From Chamaea fasciata (Eukaryota > Chordata > Aves > Passeriformes > Sylviidae): a stretch of 64,000 nt of DNA. A program made the translations under genes and the position numbers. The stretch is from positions 1,493,001-1,557,000 of the forward strand of contig JARCOQ010000016.1 in assembly GCA_029207755.1 (NCBI GenBank). The letters are read 5' to 3'. Shown here one piece after another: positions 40,302 to 52,148 of the stretch. The stretch's first letter is position 1, and each line of letters opens with the position of its first letter. The notes beneath the pieces are model-generated. The model made no database searches, was not told the origin of the DNA, and saw only the letters and a program-made list of their open reading frames with translations.

Positions 40302-40340
40302 TTTTTTTTGTTTTTTTTTTTTTTTTTTGTTTTTTTTTTT
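40302..40340 (+). repeat. T-rich tract interrupted by two G
   Basis: Thirty-seven T residues in thirty-nine bases, broken at 40310 and 40329 by single G residues. It could be a decayed homopolymer or an inverted poly-A tail, but no retrocopy body was recognised to the right. Confidence 0.9.
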
Positions 40341-43300
40341 GGTTACCTATTTTCTAATTTCTTAATTGTGACTTGATAGCCGGTCAGTAATGTGCAGGAA
40401 AAAATACTCCATTGCTGTAGTATCTTAGAATCTTCTGGTAGCACATTGGACCAAATGATTCTCGTTTGTCATGTTTGCTTACATCTCTTAATCTGTCCAG
40501 AGGCAGAACTGCGTGCAGAGCAGTGTTTGGGATTTAGAGATAACAGTCAGTTGCCATAATTCCCCTGGGACAAGAAGAATTTGCTTTCTCATCTGATGTT
40601 ACAGGCCACGTACTTTGTACTTTGATCAAAACTTCAAGTTTTGAAAGGACAGAGGAAGAGATTTATTGTGCTCTAGAGAAAACCACTTTTGTGAATGCTT
40701 TCCAGCCTTGGAAAGTACGGTTCAGAAGCAGAAGGCCTTTGTGCACGTGCTCTGATGTCAGATTCTTTTGATTGCTTTGACTCATTGTCTGGCTGCTGTA
40801 ACTCCTCGCCCTGTTCAGGCCTCATTTTCCCTGTGGCCTTTCCAGCACAGAGCAGTGCAAAGGACAGAGGACGTGGGGCAGTGAGGCGAGTGGGGCTGTA
40901 AGTCCTTCTGCTGAGCTTTTAGAGTGACAACTCTTTCATTGCTCATAACCTCCCTACTAGAGAAACCCACAACAATTTCTCGTGTGTGGCCAGAATTTCT
41001 CCCTGTGTCTTGTGATTAACCAAAAGGAAGGAAAAAAAAAACCCCACAAAAATCCAGACACGGTTCTGGATTGCGTCACGCTGTTCATTTAAAAACAATG
41101 CACAGTGAGCTGGTAAACCTTAACTTTAATCATAATTCTCTGTCCTTAAATCTATTTAGGACTTTAGGACTATTTAGGACTTGTCTTTCCAAAAGACGTG
41201 TTTTGTGCTTTCAAAAATAACTGCAATCATGGATGGATTCCCAGGCTTCCTTCAGCCAGCAGCTGTGCACATCCAGCAAAGCTTCGGGACGTCTGATCAT
41301 GCTTCAAAGGCCACTGCTGAGATCCAGGGTGAGCTGATTCTAAATCAGTGCCCTCATTCTTGTCTTTCCTCCATAAACCTTTCCCGTCCAGTCTTTTCCC
41401 CATACATTTTTTGTAGTTATTTTTTTGCAAAACTAGAAGGGAAGAATCTGGTCAGCTCTGCTAAAGGCTTTTAGAAACTGGAATTGATTTAGCAAAATGC
41501 CTCCCAATGACTATGGAGAGGGGTGGATTGTCAGGATTTATAAGACATTTTTAACAAATCACACAGATTGTCAGCCTCTAAAACTTCATGCGAATCATGA
41601 CATCTGTCTTGGGACATCAGGACTCATATTTGGAATTGTGAGCGTTTATATCAGGATTGCCACAAGCCGGTGAGCCACAACTGGGGAAGGTCAGTTCATC
41701 ACTGAATTGACTCCAAAGGGAATGTTTCAGGACAATTCAACCGAGTACCTGCACGTCAATGAAAATCCCCTGGAAGGACATATCTCCTGCAAAAAAAAGA
41801 TGTTTAATCATCTGCAGTTTCAAAAATGATCAAAATATTTTGAAGGAAAATTCCTGATTATTCACGCTGTTTACTTTTGAAAATTCGTGTTAATTTTACC
41901 TTAAACCCTAACATTTGGAGATGTCGGAATTCGCTTCTTCATTGAGTATGCCATTGTGTAGATATTCCTGGAAACAAAAGGAAATTTTGTGAGTTTCCAA
42001 GAAACACATTTGCAAGAAAAAGCAAAAATGGCTAAAGGTCAATGACAAGTATAGTTCAAGTTAAAATATTTCTGGCCTTCTTAGTCCTCCAAGCCTGTAT
42101 CATGTGAAAAAATACTTGTGATAGAAGAGCATATAACTTGTACAGTTCCCCTATGATTTAAATTAATTAGTAAAATCTCTGGGAAATGGGTGTGTTAACA
42201 GCATTCTGACTGGGCTTATACAGCATCTGTAGTAACTTCGGTCATGGAATGGATTGCATTTCCTGTGCACAAAGAGGATGGATTCCCAAAGATAAGGAAA
42301 CTGCTCTAAACAGCTAAGAATCTGCTTCATGTCACACAGCTGAATGCCATGACTGATGAAACATTAATTACCCAGCTGTTTTATGGGGCACCCACCCTAC
42401 CATGGTGCTCCCGTTCTGCTCCTCTCGTTATTAGTATGGTTTTTTCGTTCATATTTCTAAAAACTCTTAAAGATAAAGGTTGATTTTAGGGGCAGTTTTC
42501 TTTGGAAACAGCAATCATTCTTCAGTGTCATGTGCATTTATCAGATTCATTCTCTGCAACCGTACGAGTGACAAGCCCATGTTTAGTGATGGCCATAGTT
42601 CACAGGCTTTCCTTCCTCCTCCTGCAGCTGGATCAGCCTCTTTGCTGGGCTGCCATCACCATTGCCCTGTGCCAGTCAAGGAATTGGAAGCAAATCATGC
42701 ACGAAAGCAGAGGGAAACGCGCTCAGCGTGTTGAGAAATGATGGCAAGCACTTTAACGTATGGGTACCGTGGGATAGTTTATAGCTCATGTGTCCTGAAT
42801 TTAAACCGGGCTTTCCTTCAGTCTGTCCCTCCCCATCCTTGGGTAGTGAGAGACGCTGAAATATACACAGAGACTCTGAGAGCTGCAAATGAAAACCAAA
42901 ACATCTGTGCTGGTGATAGCAGGATTTATAGAGCTGGGATCTAACTCTCATCCTATTCCCCAGCCAAACAGGTCTAGTAGAGGAAATGACGGTGTTTTGC
43001 TCACTCGTGGCAAGAATAGGTCGTGACCAAAAAAATTACTGTCCCTATGAAGGTTTTCTGGGGCATTTCCTTGTCGATTTCCGATAATTTTCTTTTCAGA
43101 GATGTGATGTTTTAATAGCATTAATCCTTTTGTATTTTTAGTGCAGTGTAGTGTGATGGGGTGACAAGTCAAAATTGACTTATCCCACTGGGATTTGTGT
43201 CCTTTATGAAAAGACTGATTTCCTAAATGTAGATTGAAGAACAAATTTTTCTATCAATAGTGGTGTCTACATGTTCTGGAGTGGGATAGGTGACACATTT

Positions 43301-45654
43301 CTCCACAAAGCAATTGCTGAATCTGTGAAAAACTCTATTTTAGCTCTGCTCTTGGATATTAATGAGGATTTTATGGGAGTAGAAAATACAATAGAAAAGG
43401 AAATCACTAGTTAAAATGTTCTTATATTAAACTGATGTTTAAAAAGAGTTAGACTTTGTGCCACAAAAGCCGAAGCTGTGAAAAATTCAGGAGTGGAAGA
43501 AACTAAACCAGGCATTGTGACCTCTTGACTCTGCTCTCAATAAAATATAAGTCTTTAGAACACTTTTCAACAGTACGAGTGAATAAATAACAGTTTTTAA
43601 TGGGAAGTGGAATATGACATGCTGTTCCTTTACCAGTGATAGATCAGGTGATCTTAAGTTATTCTTTTCGAGGAGATAGCTGAGGCAGAATTTAATCAAT
43701 GTGGATTTCAGGAACGTAGAGATATAAAGAAATTTAGTAATTCAGGTGCAGAACTAATGATTTGTGCACATCTTTATGCAAAAAATTCAAAGGTCAGTGG
43801 AAGCTGGTAAACAGCACACATGGTGGCTTGCAGTGGAGGAGAAAGTGCCAAACTGATGCGTTCAGAATTCCCAGGAAACTTTTTCTTGTGATCTTGGCAT
43901 AACAAGTACAAATGTGCTAATTAACTTGCTTATAACTCAGGCTTGAAGATGACATCAATTTGGAGAAGTAGTAGAATACTAAACGGGGGAGAAGGAATGA
44001 TATTAAGGGCTGTAATGATAGAAATCAGATGAAAGTAGAGAAATACAGCCTGTGTGATCAGGAAAATCTGCTCAAGTTGGAGACTCAGCAATTATAATCA
44101 AGAGTCAGAAGGCCACCACTGTGCAAAGGTTTCTTGCTGATCAGAAGGAAACTTTCAGCTGCAGTGAGATAGAAGTGCAAAAATGTGCATGTGATTTGAG
44201 GAGCTGTGGCATGGCAGGGTTTTACAGCAGAAATTAATGCCTTCATAAAAGACAGTAGTGGAGCGAATCTGGGATATTCTAAACTATCCTGGTCAGCAGT
44301 TTCAAGGAAAAACTGCCAAGCCAACTACGAAAGAAAAGTCAATCTTACAAGAAACCATGCAAGTATGACATGAGATGCATTGCTATCTCTAATATACCGA
44401 GAAACTATGTACCAGTGGGGAAAAAGGTGGATTTGAGCGAAAAGAAAACACAAAGTCAAGTTGTAATAAACTGAATATCAATAAATTTGAAGTCAAACTG
44501 ATGAGATAGTTCCTTGCTCTAATGGGTGTCTTGTTCTGGTACAGGCAGGCAGGAAAGGTGGAGACAAAACTGAACGAGTTTAAGGTTGCCCACAGTGAGT
44601 TTGTGGAGGAGAGTATGCAGCACTGATGCTTGCACTAAAAAGCATGCCAGGCTAAGTAAACAATGAGGATTTTCCCAATCCCGTCTTCGGAGGAAGACAA
44701 ACATATTAGGGGCTGCTTGAGAAGACAGTTATCTATTTATTTCTCGTTCTTGAGGATTGATTCATGCACTTGTTTTAACTTCAGTCGAGGCTTCAAACCT
44801 GGATTTCATTGTTAGTGGTCTTACATCGGTGTGTGAGAGGCAGAAGCAGGAGAAAGATACTTGTCTAAGTGATTGCGTGCCTTAGCTCCAAGAAGGAAAT
44901 TCGCTCGTTGTTGCTCTGGGCAAGCTGAAGGACACCTGTTTTATTAAAACAATAAAAAAGGACAAAAGGCATTTGCTATAAATTGTAACATAATTACATG
45001 GTGAAGAATTGTTTGTTTTTTTAGGATATCACCTCTAATTTTTGTTGTCATATATAAAATTTATAGAGCCGTCTGATTAGCATGGCATCAGTGAGTGCAT
45101 AGAGAATACGAAATACATTTCAGAAATCTTATTTTAGAAGGTTTCTCTTTCAAGTATATGCATTAGTATTTTTTTTTTAAAACAGATCTATTTTAGGATA
45201 GGCTTCTGAGCGTTATGGGGGAGATGCAATGCACATCTTCTAACAGCAAGGATTTTATTCCTGATCATCCTTAAATCTTGAAGTTTCCTCTTTTATACCT
45301 CGAAGTTTTTTTAGATGATCACAGTGTTCTGCCAGGGGGATAAATATAAGGTGTTCCCATATGCATGTGCCTGCAGCTGACAGCATTCCTTCCTGACTGT
45401 ACCCCGTCGAGGATTGCAAACAAACCCCGGTGGCAGACAATATGCATCCTACGCTTTTCTGAACACGGAACAGTTCATGAAATAGAAGAACCTCTTTATG
45501 TGGACATGCACCTTCCTTCGTATTTGTATGACGTAAATATTAAACCTATATGAAACAACTTTCCAGGCGACCTGAGGGATCATTACGGATTTGTGCTTAG
45601 GCTTTGCTCCTAACTGGACCCAAGCTGTTGTGCTGTGCAAACCCTGCTGCGCTG

Positions 45655-45975
45655 TGGGCATGGCCGGGGTTTGCAGGAGCTGGGCTGGAGCAGCGCCTGC
45701 CTTGCTCCGTGTCTGCAGCCGGGGCCAGAGGGGCCGGGGCTCCCAGACCCTGCCCAGCTGTGCTGGCGCCGGGGTGGCAGGGAGGCCTTTGCAAAGCTGC
45801 CTGTGGCACTTGGGCACAACTGGCCGTGGGTGCTTACTGCGGCTGACAGAACGGAAGGAGACGACTTTCGCATCAGCTCCTTGCCTTGCTGGGCCCTGGC
45901 AGCACGCCCGCCTGTCGGGCCAGCGCTGCCCATCCCCGGGGTCAGGCCACGCTGGGCACTGGCAATGGGAATTGA
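45655..45975. other. CpG-island-like GC-rich patch
   Basis: About 320 bases stand out from the AT-rich surroundings. By eye the GC content is roughly two thirds, with about eighteen CpG sites, an observed/expected ratio near 0.55-0.6. Four to five frames of 70-182 codons overlap here on both strands, the expected effect of few stop codons; none has a recognisable domain. The patch ends about 320 bases before a CR1 insertion. It could be a promoter or enhancer island for an unannotated transcript, or the GC-rich remains of an unrecognised repeat. Confidence 0.5.
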
Positions 45976-46298
45976 GGCACTGCTGCTCAAAGCCCACGAG
46001 ATCTCTGAAGGCAGGCTAACGGAGCGCTTGTCAGAGAGGGCTGTTCATACAGAAAGTCACGAGATCGCAGGTCTGTGCAGCAATGTTTGTGTGCATGAGA
46101 TATTGTTCCGCAGCTGCTGGAAAATTGTGAGTCTAAGGGCCTGAAACACCAACCCAAACATGCTGTGATTGAGCCAGTGGGCATTCAGTATTCCACTGTT
46201 CTTTAGGAGTGCCTCCATGAGCTACAGCAATTAGTCCGTTTTAACATTCATGTTTTTCTTGTGCTATTTGCTATGAACTTGCATTTGTATCTGGATGA

Positions 46299-46851
46299 CC
46301 GGTGTGACCTGGGCCACATTTGGGGCAGTGGGTCCAGCTGTGGGCTCCCCAGCAAAAGCGAGACACAAAACTACTGGAAAGAATCCAGCAAAGAGCTACA
46401 AAGGCGATAAAGGGACTGGAGCATCTCTCCTGTGAGGAAAGGCCGAAAGAGCTGGGGCTGTACAGCCTGGAGAAGAGAATGAGGGTCTTATCAATGAATC
46501 TAAATGCCTGAAGGGAGAATGCAAAGGGGACAGAGCCAGACTTTTCTTTGTGGTGCCCAGAGACACGACTGGAGGCAATGGACACAAATAAAGCACTGGA
46601 GGTTCTTCTGGACATCACAGAACCATAGAATTGTTTCGGTTGGAAGGAATCTTTAAAGATCAACACCAGGAAGCACTTGTTTGATGTGAATTGGCACAAT
46701 TTCCCGAGGAGGTTGTGGAGTCTTCCTCCGTAGAGATACTCAGGTCTGTCTGGGCCCTAGGTGGCCCTGCTGGAGCAGGTGGGTTGGACCAGATGAGCTT
46801 CCAGAGGTCTGGCCCTGCCATCCTTAGCCAGCCTGGGATTCTGTCACTCTG
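46299..46851 (+). mobile_element. CR1 LINE, plus strand, ORF2 end plus 3' UTR
   Basis: The copy enters CR1 ORF2 at the segment encoding VQLW.PQ. The plus frame from 46320 still shows [20 protein letters not shown] and then [10 protein letters not shown], the conserved tail of CR1 ORF2 downstream of the reverse transcriptase. ORF2 is lost to frameshifts after about 46500. The 3' UTR is clear: GAGGAGGTTGTGGAGTCTTC, CTAGGTGGCCCTGCTGGAGC and GGTTGGACCAGATGAGCTTC, ending with GGGATTCTGTCACTCTG, a diverged octamer tail. A second, tiny CR1 in the opposite orientation interrupts it at about 46615-46662. It is 5'-truncated and immobile. Confidence 0.95.
46615..46662 (-). mobile_element. Tiny CR1 insertion nested in CR1
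   Basis: On plus, the bases read TCACAGAACCATAGAATTG, then TTTCGGTTGGAAGGAATC and TTTAAAGATCA. This is the inverted extreme 3' end of CR1, including two octamer tail units. It interrupts the host copy between GAGGTTCTTCTGGA and ACACCAGGAAGCACTT, which are adjacent in CR1 consensus. Flanking ACATCA and ACACCA could be a diverged target-site duplication. Only about 48 bases were inserted, an extreme 5' truncation. It must be younger than its host copy. Confidence 0.8.
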
Positions 46852-49800
46852 CAGTTTTTACCCTCAGCAAACACACTTTCTCCTCGTTTGAGGCCAGGTA
46901 AACTACCCAGTGCTAAAGGCGTGACAATGAGAATTATAGCAAGCTGCTTTATTAAATCCAGTGACAGTAACAGCTGGGTGTGATGGTGACTGATTTACTT
47001 TTAATGCGGTGAATTTCTCTGAATTGTTGCATCCCTGCTGCGTCTGCTCCCTGCTCAGCTGCAGGAGAAATCCACTGTGTGCCACAGTGAAAGAAGCCTT
47101 TGTCTCCAAAGCAAACAGCAAGCTGGCCTCTCCTGCACCTTCAAATGCCACGTTAAGAAAATATGGGTGTCCCAATGCAGGAAAGAGAGGAAAAACTCCA
47201 GAACTGTACTTCATGGCTCTGATATCCGAGTGAGGAAATAGGAAGTGTGAGGAGAAACACATTGCATGTGAATAGCTCAAGTCTGCTAGACACAGTGATG
47301 AAAGTGGATCAAAATTACCAACAGCTTTTAACCATCTGCTGAGAGGTGGGAATTGGGTCTCTGCTTGTTCCTCCTGTCTCTTTCTCCAGCCTATCTGCAA
47401 CTGCCTGAGGTAACTGATGCTTGTAACCTGTGACTGTTAAATTGCAAGTCTTATGTAGAAGTTTCAGCTGTATTTTTTCTTAATATATCAGTCGTCTTCT
47501 CTATCCAAGTACCTGTTATAATTCCATCAGATCTGTGTAATTTCTTCTGCCATTTCATGTGTCTAACAAATATCAGACCCTAAAATTCCAGATGAAAAAA
47601 CTTGCCACGAAAATTTGCAAATTACTTTTATATATTTTAAAAAAAAAATTTAAATGATGCTCCAAGACAGTGCGGAAGGAATGTTGAATTCATTTACGTC
47701 TTTCTCTGCCATGCTATTCCTCAGCTTTTCCTAAATCATTTCACCCATAAGCCCTGGCTTTTATAACTAGACAGTGCTAATAGTGGTAAAGACCGGGGAG
47801 AGTGAGCAAGGACATGAAACCCCAGAGCACATGAATATGAAGGTGCCTAAAACCTTTCCCAGCTGAAGGTTTCCTTCGGTACAGAATTGTCCCTTCCAAC
47901 TTCACAGAGTTACTCATGTGAAATGCAGCTGGAGAGAGGCTATTAACTACTACAGGTTATTAGCAGTACAATTTATCATGTTTCCACCAGAACTTTGGCC
48001 TCTGCCCCCAGCACTGCAATGAGAAAATAACAAATGTGGAATGGGGCATAAAACACCCCATGCATTGCAGCTCTCCTGCTTTATATGCCACGAAATGACT
48101 TAATAAATTGTGGTATAAATAAAAAAAAGGTGTTAACAAGACAAAGCCATAATGTGTTTTTATAAAGCCAAACAAACAGCGAACAATTCTTAAATTCGCA
48201 GCAAGTTGATTAAAAAAATTTCCTTTCATCTTCTCCTATTCTCTCCCATGTGAAATTAGAAAGCATTAGTGTGGGAATTTAGTAAAAGAAGTTAACTAAG
48301 AGCAGGATCTCATACAAAGCACTAATTTATCTCTGATCAAAGTATCTGAGCCACTCTAATTAGCCCAAGTGTTCTAGCTTTTGAAAATGGAATTGCTTTT
48401 CTGGCATGGAACGTGCTATTTCTTGTGAAATTCCAGGGCCTCGCCAGCGCAGCAAAGAGAGAGGTGATCTCTTCTCTGGAAAATTAAAGTCAAATTCATA
48501 CGAACAGCGCAATTCTTCTATTAATGCCACACTGCCTTTCCATCCATACCGTTCTGTGGATCAGCTAAAGCCTCTGCCTGTATGGCATAAATACCTGTCT
48601 TCTTTTAAAATAAGCCTGGAGATAAGTAATTGCACGTTTAGAAAATGCTGTTGTCACTCTCTTACAGCCCAACCCATCGTGAGAGGAGCTGGGAGGAGGA
48701 AAGCAGCACTTGGCCTGTGGGGTGACAAGCCCAGGGGCGGTCACCTCCCTGGGGCTGAGGGAACTGCTTGTGTGACCGGGTCTTTGGACTCCTTGGTTTT
48801 CTTGGGAATTGTAGGAGGCTCGTTTCCTCTGGAAGCCAAGGGCTGTGTGTGAAGCGTGTTTGACTGACAGCAGTGAATTTGTTGGACATCCAGCTCTGGA
48901 TGAACCTAAAGGCACTCTCCTCTCAGCCCCAGGAAGGCAGTGAGTGCTTGACTTCAGAGAGCTTGTGCTTTGAAGGTTAGTACATTAGCCTGGGGGTATG
49001 TCTCCTTCTGGTTTGAAATCTTGTGAGCATCTGAAGTAAAGCAGCTCCATTTAACATGAAAAATGGCGCAGTGTCGTGAGGTTTTCAAAATTAAACCAGC
49101 CCCTGGCAACACATGACAACGTGAGCTTCTCCTCCTTCCCATGTCTCCCTTTCATTCAGCACAATACTCACAGCATCAAGCAGATCTTCCCAACGCAGAA
49201 AGGAGTTAAGCAGGTGTTTGAAAGCACTCAAATCTTCCAGCTTAAGGACAAGGCAGCTGTTCCTCAAGACTTCTCTAAGACACGTCCTGAGCAACAGGCT
49301 GCTTTGTCTCCCAGCGGCCAAGTGGAGGCCCTTTGGAAACGTTGTGCCATTTGATTTCCCTTGTTCCTCAGTTTTATCCTCAGGTGGCCACACAACGGCT
49401 TTGTCGGTGTGCAGCAATTTCAGGACTTAAATGAAACTCTGGGGGACTGAATTGTACCTTTGTCCCTGGGAGGAGGGGACAGCTGTGCATCCAAAAGGAC
49501 AGCTGCTTTGCTGCTCAGGAGTATCACAAAGGGCTACTCTAATGCAATTATTGATTTATTTATCCATAGCGTTAGGGTTTAGAGACAAGTCAATCGCATC
49601 CTGAATAACAGCAGGTGCAGTGAGGACTGGCAGCCGATGTAGTATTAATGAAACAGCTGTGTCTGTTGAGCCCCTGGACATTAGGTTGTAAAGTAAGTCA
49701 TTTTAAAGTTTCCTTATGATTCTGACAAACTGTAGGTCAAGCTCTTTGTCCTTTCACTCAGAAAGCGGCAAAGGGTTTATGACACTTGGTTTGGGGAGGA

Positions 49801-50278
49801 CATTTTCACGTTTTAATGAACCTCTCAAACGTGACAGTTTTTATTGCAGAGTGACATATTCATGTCTACGTTTCCAGTACCTTCCCCCACTCAGAGCAAC
49901 TGGATTTCAGTTTGAAGAATTGCCTCCTGTTCCATCTGCTCTGTCACTCATTGGATTTTTTCTTTTCCCCTGAAAGGCTGTGCAGCTTTGGGCACATCTT
50001 GACAAAACACTTGCATTTGGTTTTTTGACTAAAAATCTTTGAGGTTTGTCTCCTGGAAGGGCTGATGGTCCCAGTACAGCAACAGGACAAGGCAGCAGCA
50101 AACGTGTGAGAGCATTTCATGTCCCAGTCAGGCTGTGTTACACACCCTGTACTGGAGGAGTCTCTTATCTCTTTCCTTTGCTGTTCCTTCTAGTGGAATG
50201 GAACCTCCTTTTCATTGTCTAAAGCTCATACTCACTCACACAACAGCTTGTGAACATTTGAAATTTTTTTTAAATGAC

Positions 50279-50347
50279 AAAAAAACCCAAAAAACAACAA
50301 CAACAAAAAACCACCCCAAAAACCAAAAACCAAAAAAAAAAACCCAC
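50279..50347 (+). repeat. A/C-rich low-complexity tract
   Basis: Runs of three to eleven A are separated by C, CC or CCACCCC. Apart from one isolated C-to-A periodicity (CAACAACAAC), the tract has no fixed unit. It makes a Lys/Asn/Pro-rich frame on plus and a Phe/Trp-rich frame on minus, both artefacts. Confidence 0.9.
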
Positions 50348-51430
50348 ATAAAAACCTCTCTCTGACTGATCAGCCTGTTTGAACTAAGCATGCAAGGGCC
50401 TTGGAAAGGTAGCCAGTATATCTGATGACCACTCAAATTTGGCTTTTCCCCAGATCAGCCCTGATCTGGCCTCCTAACAGAGTATAACAAGTTGGGTTTT
50501 CTTGGCCTTAGCTGCACAGCAGCTTATGTGGCCAGAAAATTGCTATTTCAATCCAATTTGTAGTTGCTGAGCCTCCTCTTTTCTGCTGGTATCACTAGAG
50601 AACAAAGGATGGAGTTAACAGAGAGTTTTTAGTGAAAATCCCGTAATTATTCTCCACAGATGAGAGACGAGGAGTGGAATAAGCAATGTTTCATCGTCAG
50701 TGCCCATACTGAGAACAAACAGAAGGTTCCCAGAAATGAAACTTTCACTCAATTAAAATTGATTCTAATATTTTCTTAAGAAAGATTTCGTATGTAATAA
50801 TTAAGAAATATTTTACATTGCCATTATGACTTATGTAACTGTTCTTCCCGAGACAGTAGAAAATAGTAAAATGATCCAATTCGATTTTTAGCTGTTGCAA
50901 TTGCTGAAGCTTTACAGATTTATGACTGGGGGACAACAAAACACATGACTCAGACTGTCAATGAAGAAATCCTAAATGTACCCATCAACTTCTGTTCTGG
51001 AGCTTTTAAAATAATTTTTGAGTGACTTTACAGAACTCTACTGGAACATGATCACAGATCCTCCTTGCAGGCTGTTGTTAGGCTTCTTTTCCAGATATAG
51101 TCTGTGCTTTTCGTTGCTTTTGTTTAGGATAGGGTTAGGTTAGGTCTGAGGTCGGATTTGAGACCGTTGAGTGTTCTTGTACCATAAAGCCTTGTTAATG
51201 TACCGCAGTACAGATAACGGGCACAGCTCTTTGTCCTTCTTGAATCCAATTTCCAACACTCTCCCCAGCAAGGAGTAGTGTGCTCTCCTCATTTCCCTCA
51301 GCCCTTTTCAGAATGCAGGAGACAAGAAGGCAGGACTCTGAAATACTTCCTAGTTACTGCGTATCAGCATATGGAAGTCTCAGTCATTCTATTTCACCTG
51401 TGCATCCAGGAACATCTCTTTCCTTGGGGT

Positions 51431-51485
51431 AATCAGAAGGTTAGATTAATTATGCTAATCAGCTAATCCAGGCTGACACAATTAG
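51431..51485 (+). promoter_or_regulatory. Cluster of homeodomain-type TAAT cores
   Basis: Six TAAT or ATTA cores lie within about 55 bases, including ATGCTAAT (an octamer variant) and CTAATCC (a K50-homeodomain-type site). Such clusters are typical of developmental enhancers, but AT-rich DNA produces them by chance as well, and conservation cannot be judged here. Confidence 0.2.
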
Positions 51486-51990
51486 CCAGAACATGCAGTA
51501 TCTCTGGAAATCTGAACAGAATCTTTCCTACTTGATGACTTCAATTTCATGATCCAGTGCAGCAATTATAGGAAAAGAGAGAGCTCTTCATTTGTGTTTT
51601 CAATCATTCCACGTTTCTATTAATCGTCATAAAAGTCGCCCCAGATCCTGGGACAGGGAGTCCCTTTCTCCAGCTGCCTCTGCAGGGATTTTTGTTTTCT
51701 GCTCTGTTTTCCTCTTGAAAGGCAAGGTGTGTTTCTGCACAGTTACCAACCACTTAACTGGAGCACGTTTGTGTTCTGTTCATCGCAGAAATCTGGCTAG
51801 TGGAGCGATGGATGTGCTTGTGGTGGTGTAGACGGAGCTCACAGAGGCCAACCTGGCCATTAAATTATAGAGAACGCAGAGAAGATTAATGTGAAAAGCT
51901 AGTGAAGACTAACCTACCCACCTGCACTGTAAGAATGGGAAGAAATGTTTCTGTTGGTGGTTTCTAAGCACCTTGAAAGCTGCAGAATAC

Positions 51991-52003
51991 AAAAAAAAAA
52001 AAA
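51991..52003 (+). repeat. Poly-A run
   Basis: Thirteen consecutive A residues. No retrocopy body was recognised upstream. Confidence 0.85.
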
Positions 52004-52134
52004 GGAGAAAACTAAAGGAAAATATGGAGAAAATGTTGTGGATTTTTTTTCTGGAAGTCCATAACCAAAATTTCTTCTCATTTTGTTTATAGGTCGGCAC
52101 TGATGCTTTTAGTGCTTAGTCCACTTCTTCAGGC

Positions 52135-52148
52135 TTTTTTTTTTTTTT
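52135..52148 (+). repeat. Poly-T run
   Basis: Fourteen consecutive T residues followed by a pyrimidine-rich stretch of about 20 bases. Confidence 0.85.

Larger units (their letters stand above)
33946..46298. other. Unique non-coding DNA
   Basis: About 12 kb without a recognised gene. Frames reach 134 codons (minus, 35776-36180) before the GC-rich patch at 45.65 kb, which is listed separately. The region contains T-rich tracts at 39.65 and 40.30 kb, a triple inverted repeat at 39.19 kb and a small local duplication near 41150-41182 (repeats of TATTTAGGACT). The sequence from 43.7 to 44.7 kb is purine-rich with few distinguishing marks; an old unrecognised transposon there cannot be excluded. 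Confidence 0.55.

Noticed and set aside
43700..44720. Purine-rich stretch that might be an old LINE 5' region or LTR
   Set aside because: No consensus block, terminal repeat, primer-binding site or coding motif was recognisable.
45449..45997. 182-codon frame on minus, and 142- and 169-codon frames on plus, over the same bases
   Set aside because: All lie in a GC- and CpG-rich patch where stop codons are rare. They overlap in several frames on both strands and show no domain.
46903..47400. 165-codon minus frame
   Set aside because: No domain, no splice context, and an overlapping plus frame. Treated as chance.
48406..48852. 148-codon plus frame
   Set aside because: Overlaps 116- and 75-codon frames on the opposite strand. 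The composition changes half way through with local GC content, which fits chance rather than protein.
51126..51147. Interstitial telomere-like sequence (AGGGTTAGGTTAGG)
   Set aside because: Only about two imperfect TTAGGG-like units, which is chance level.
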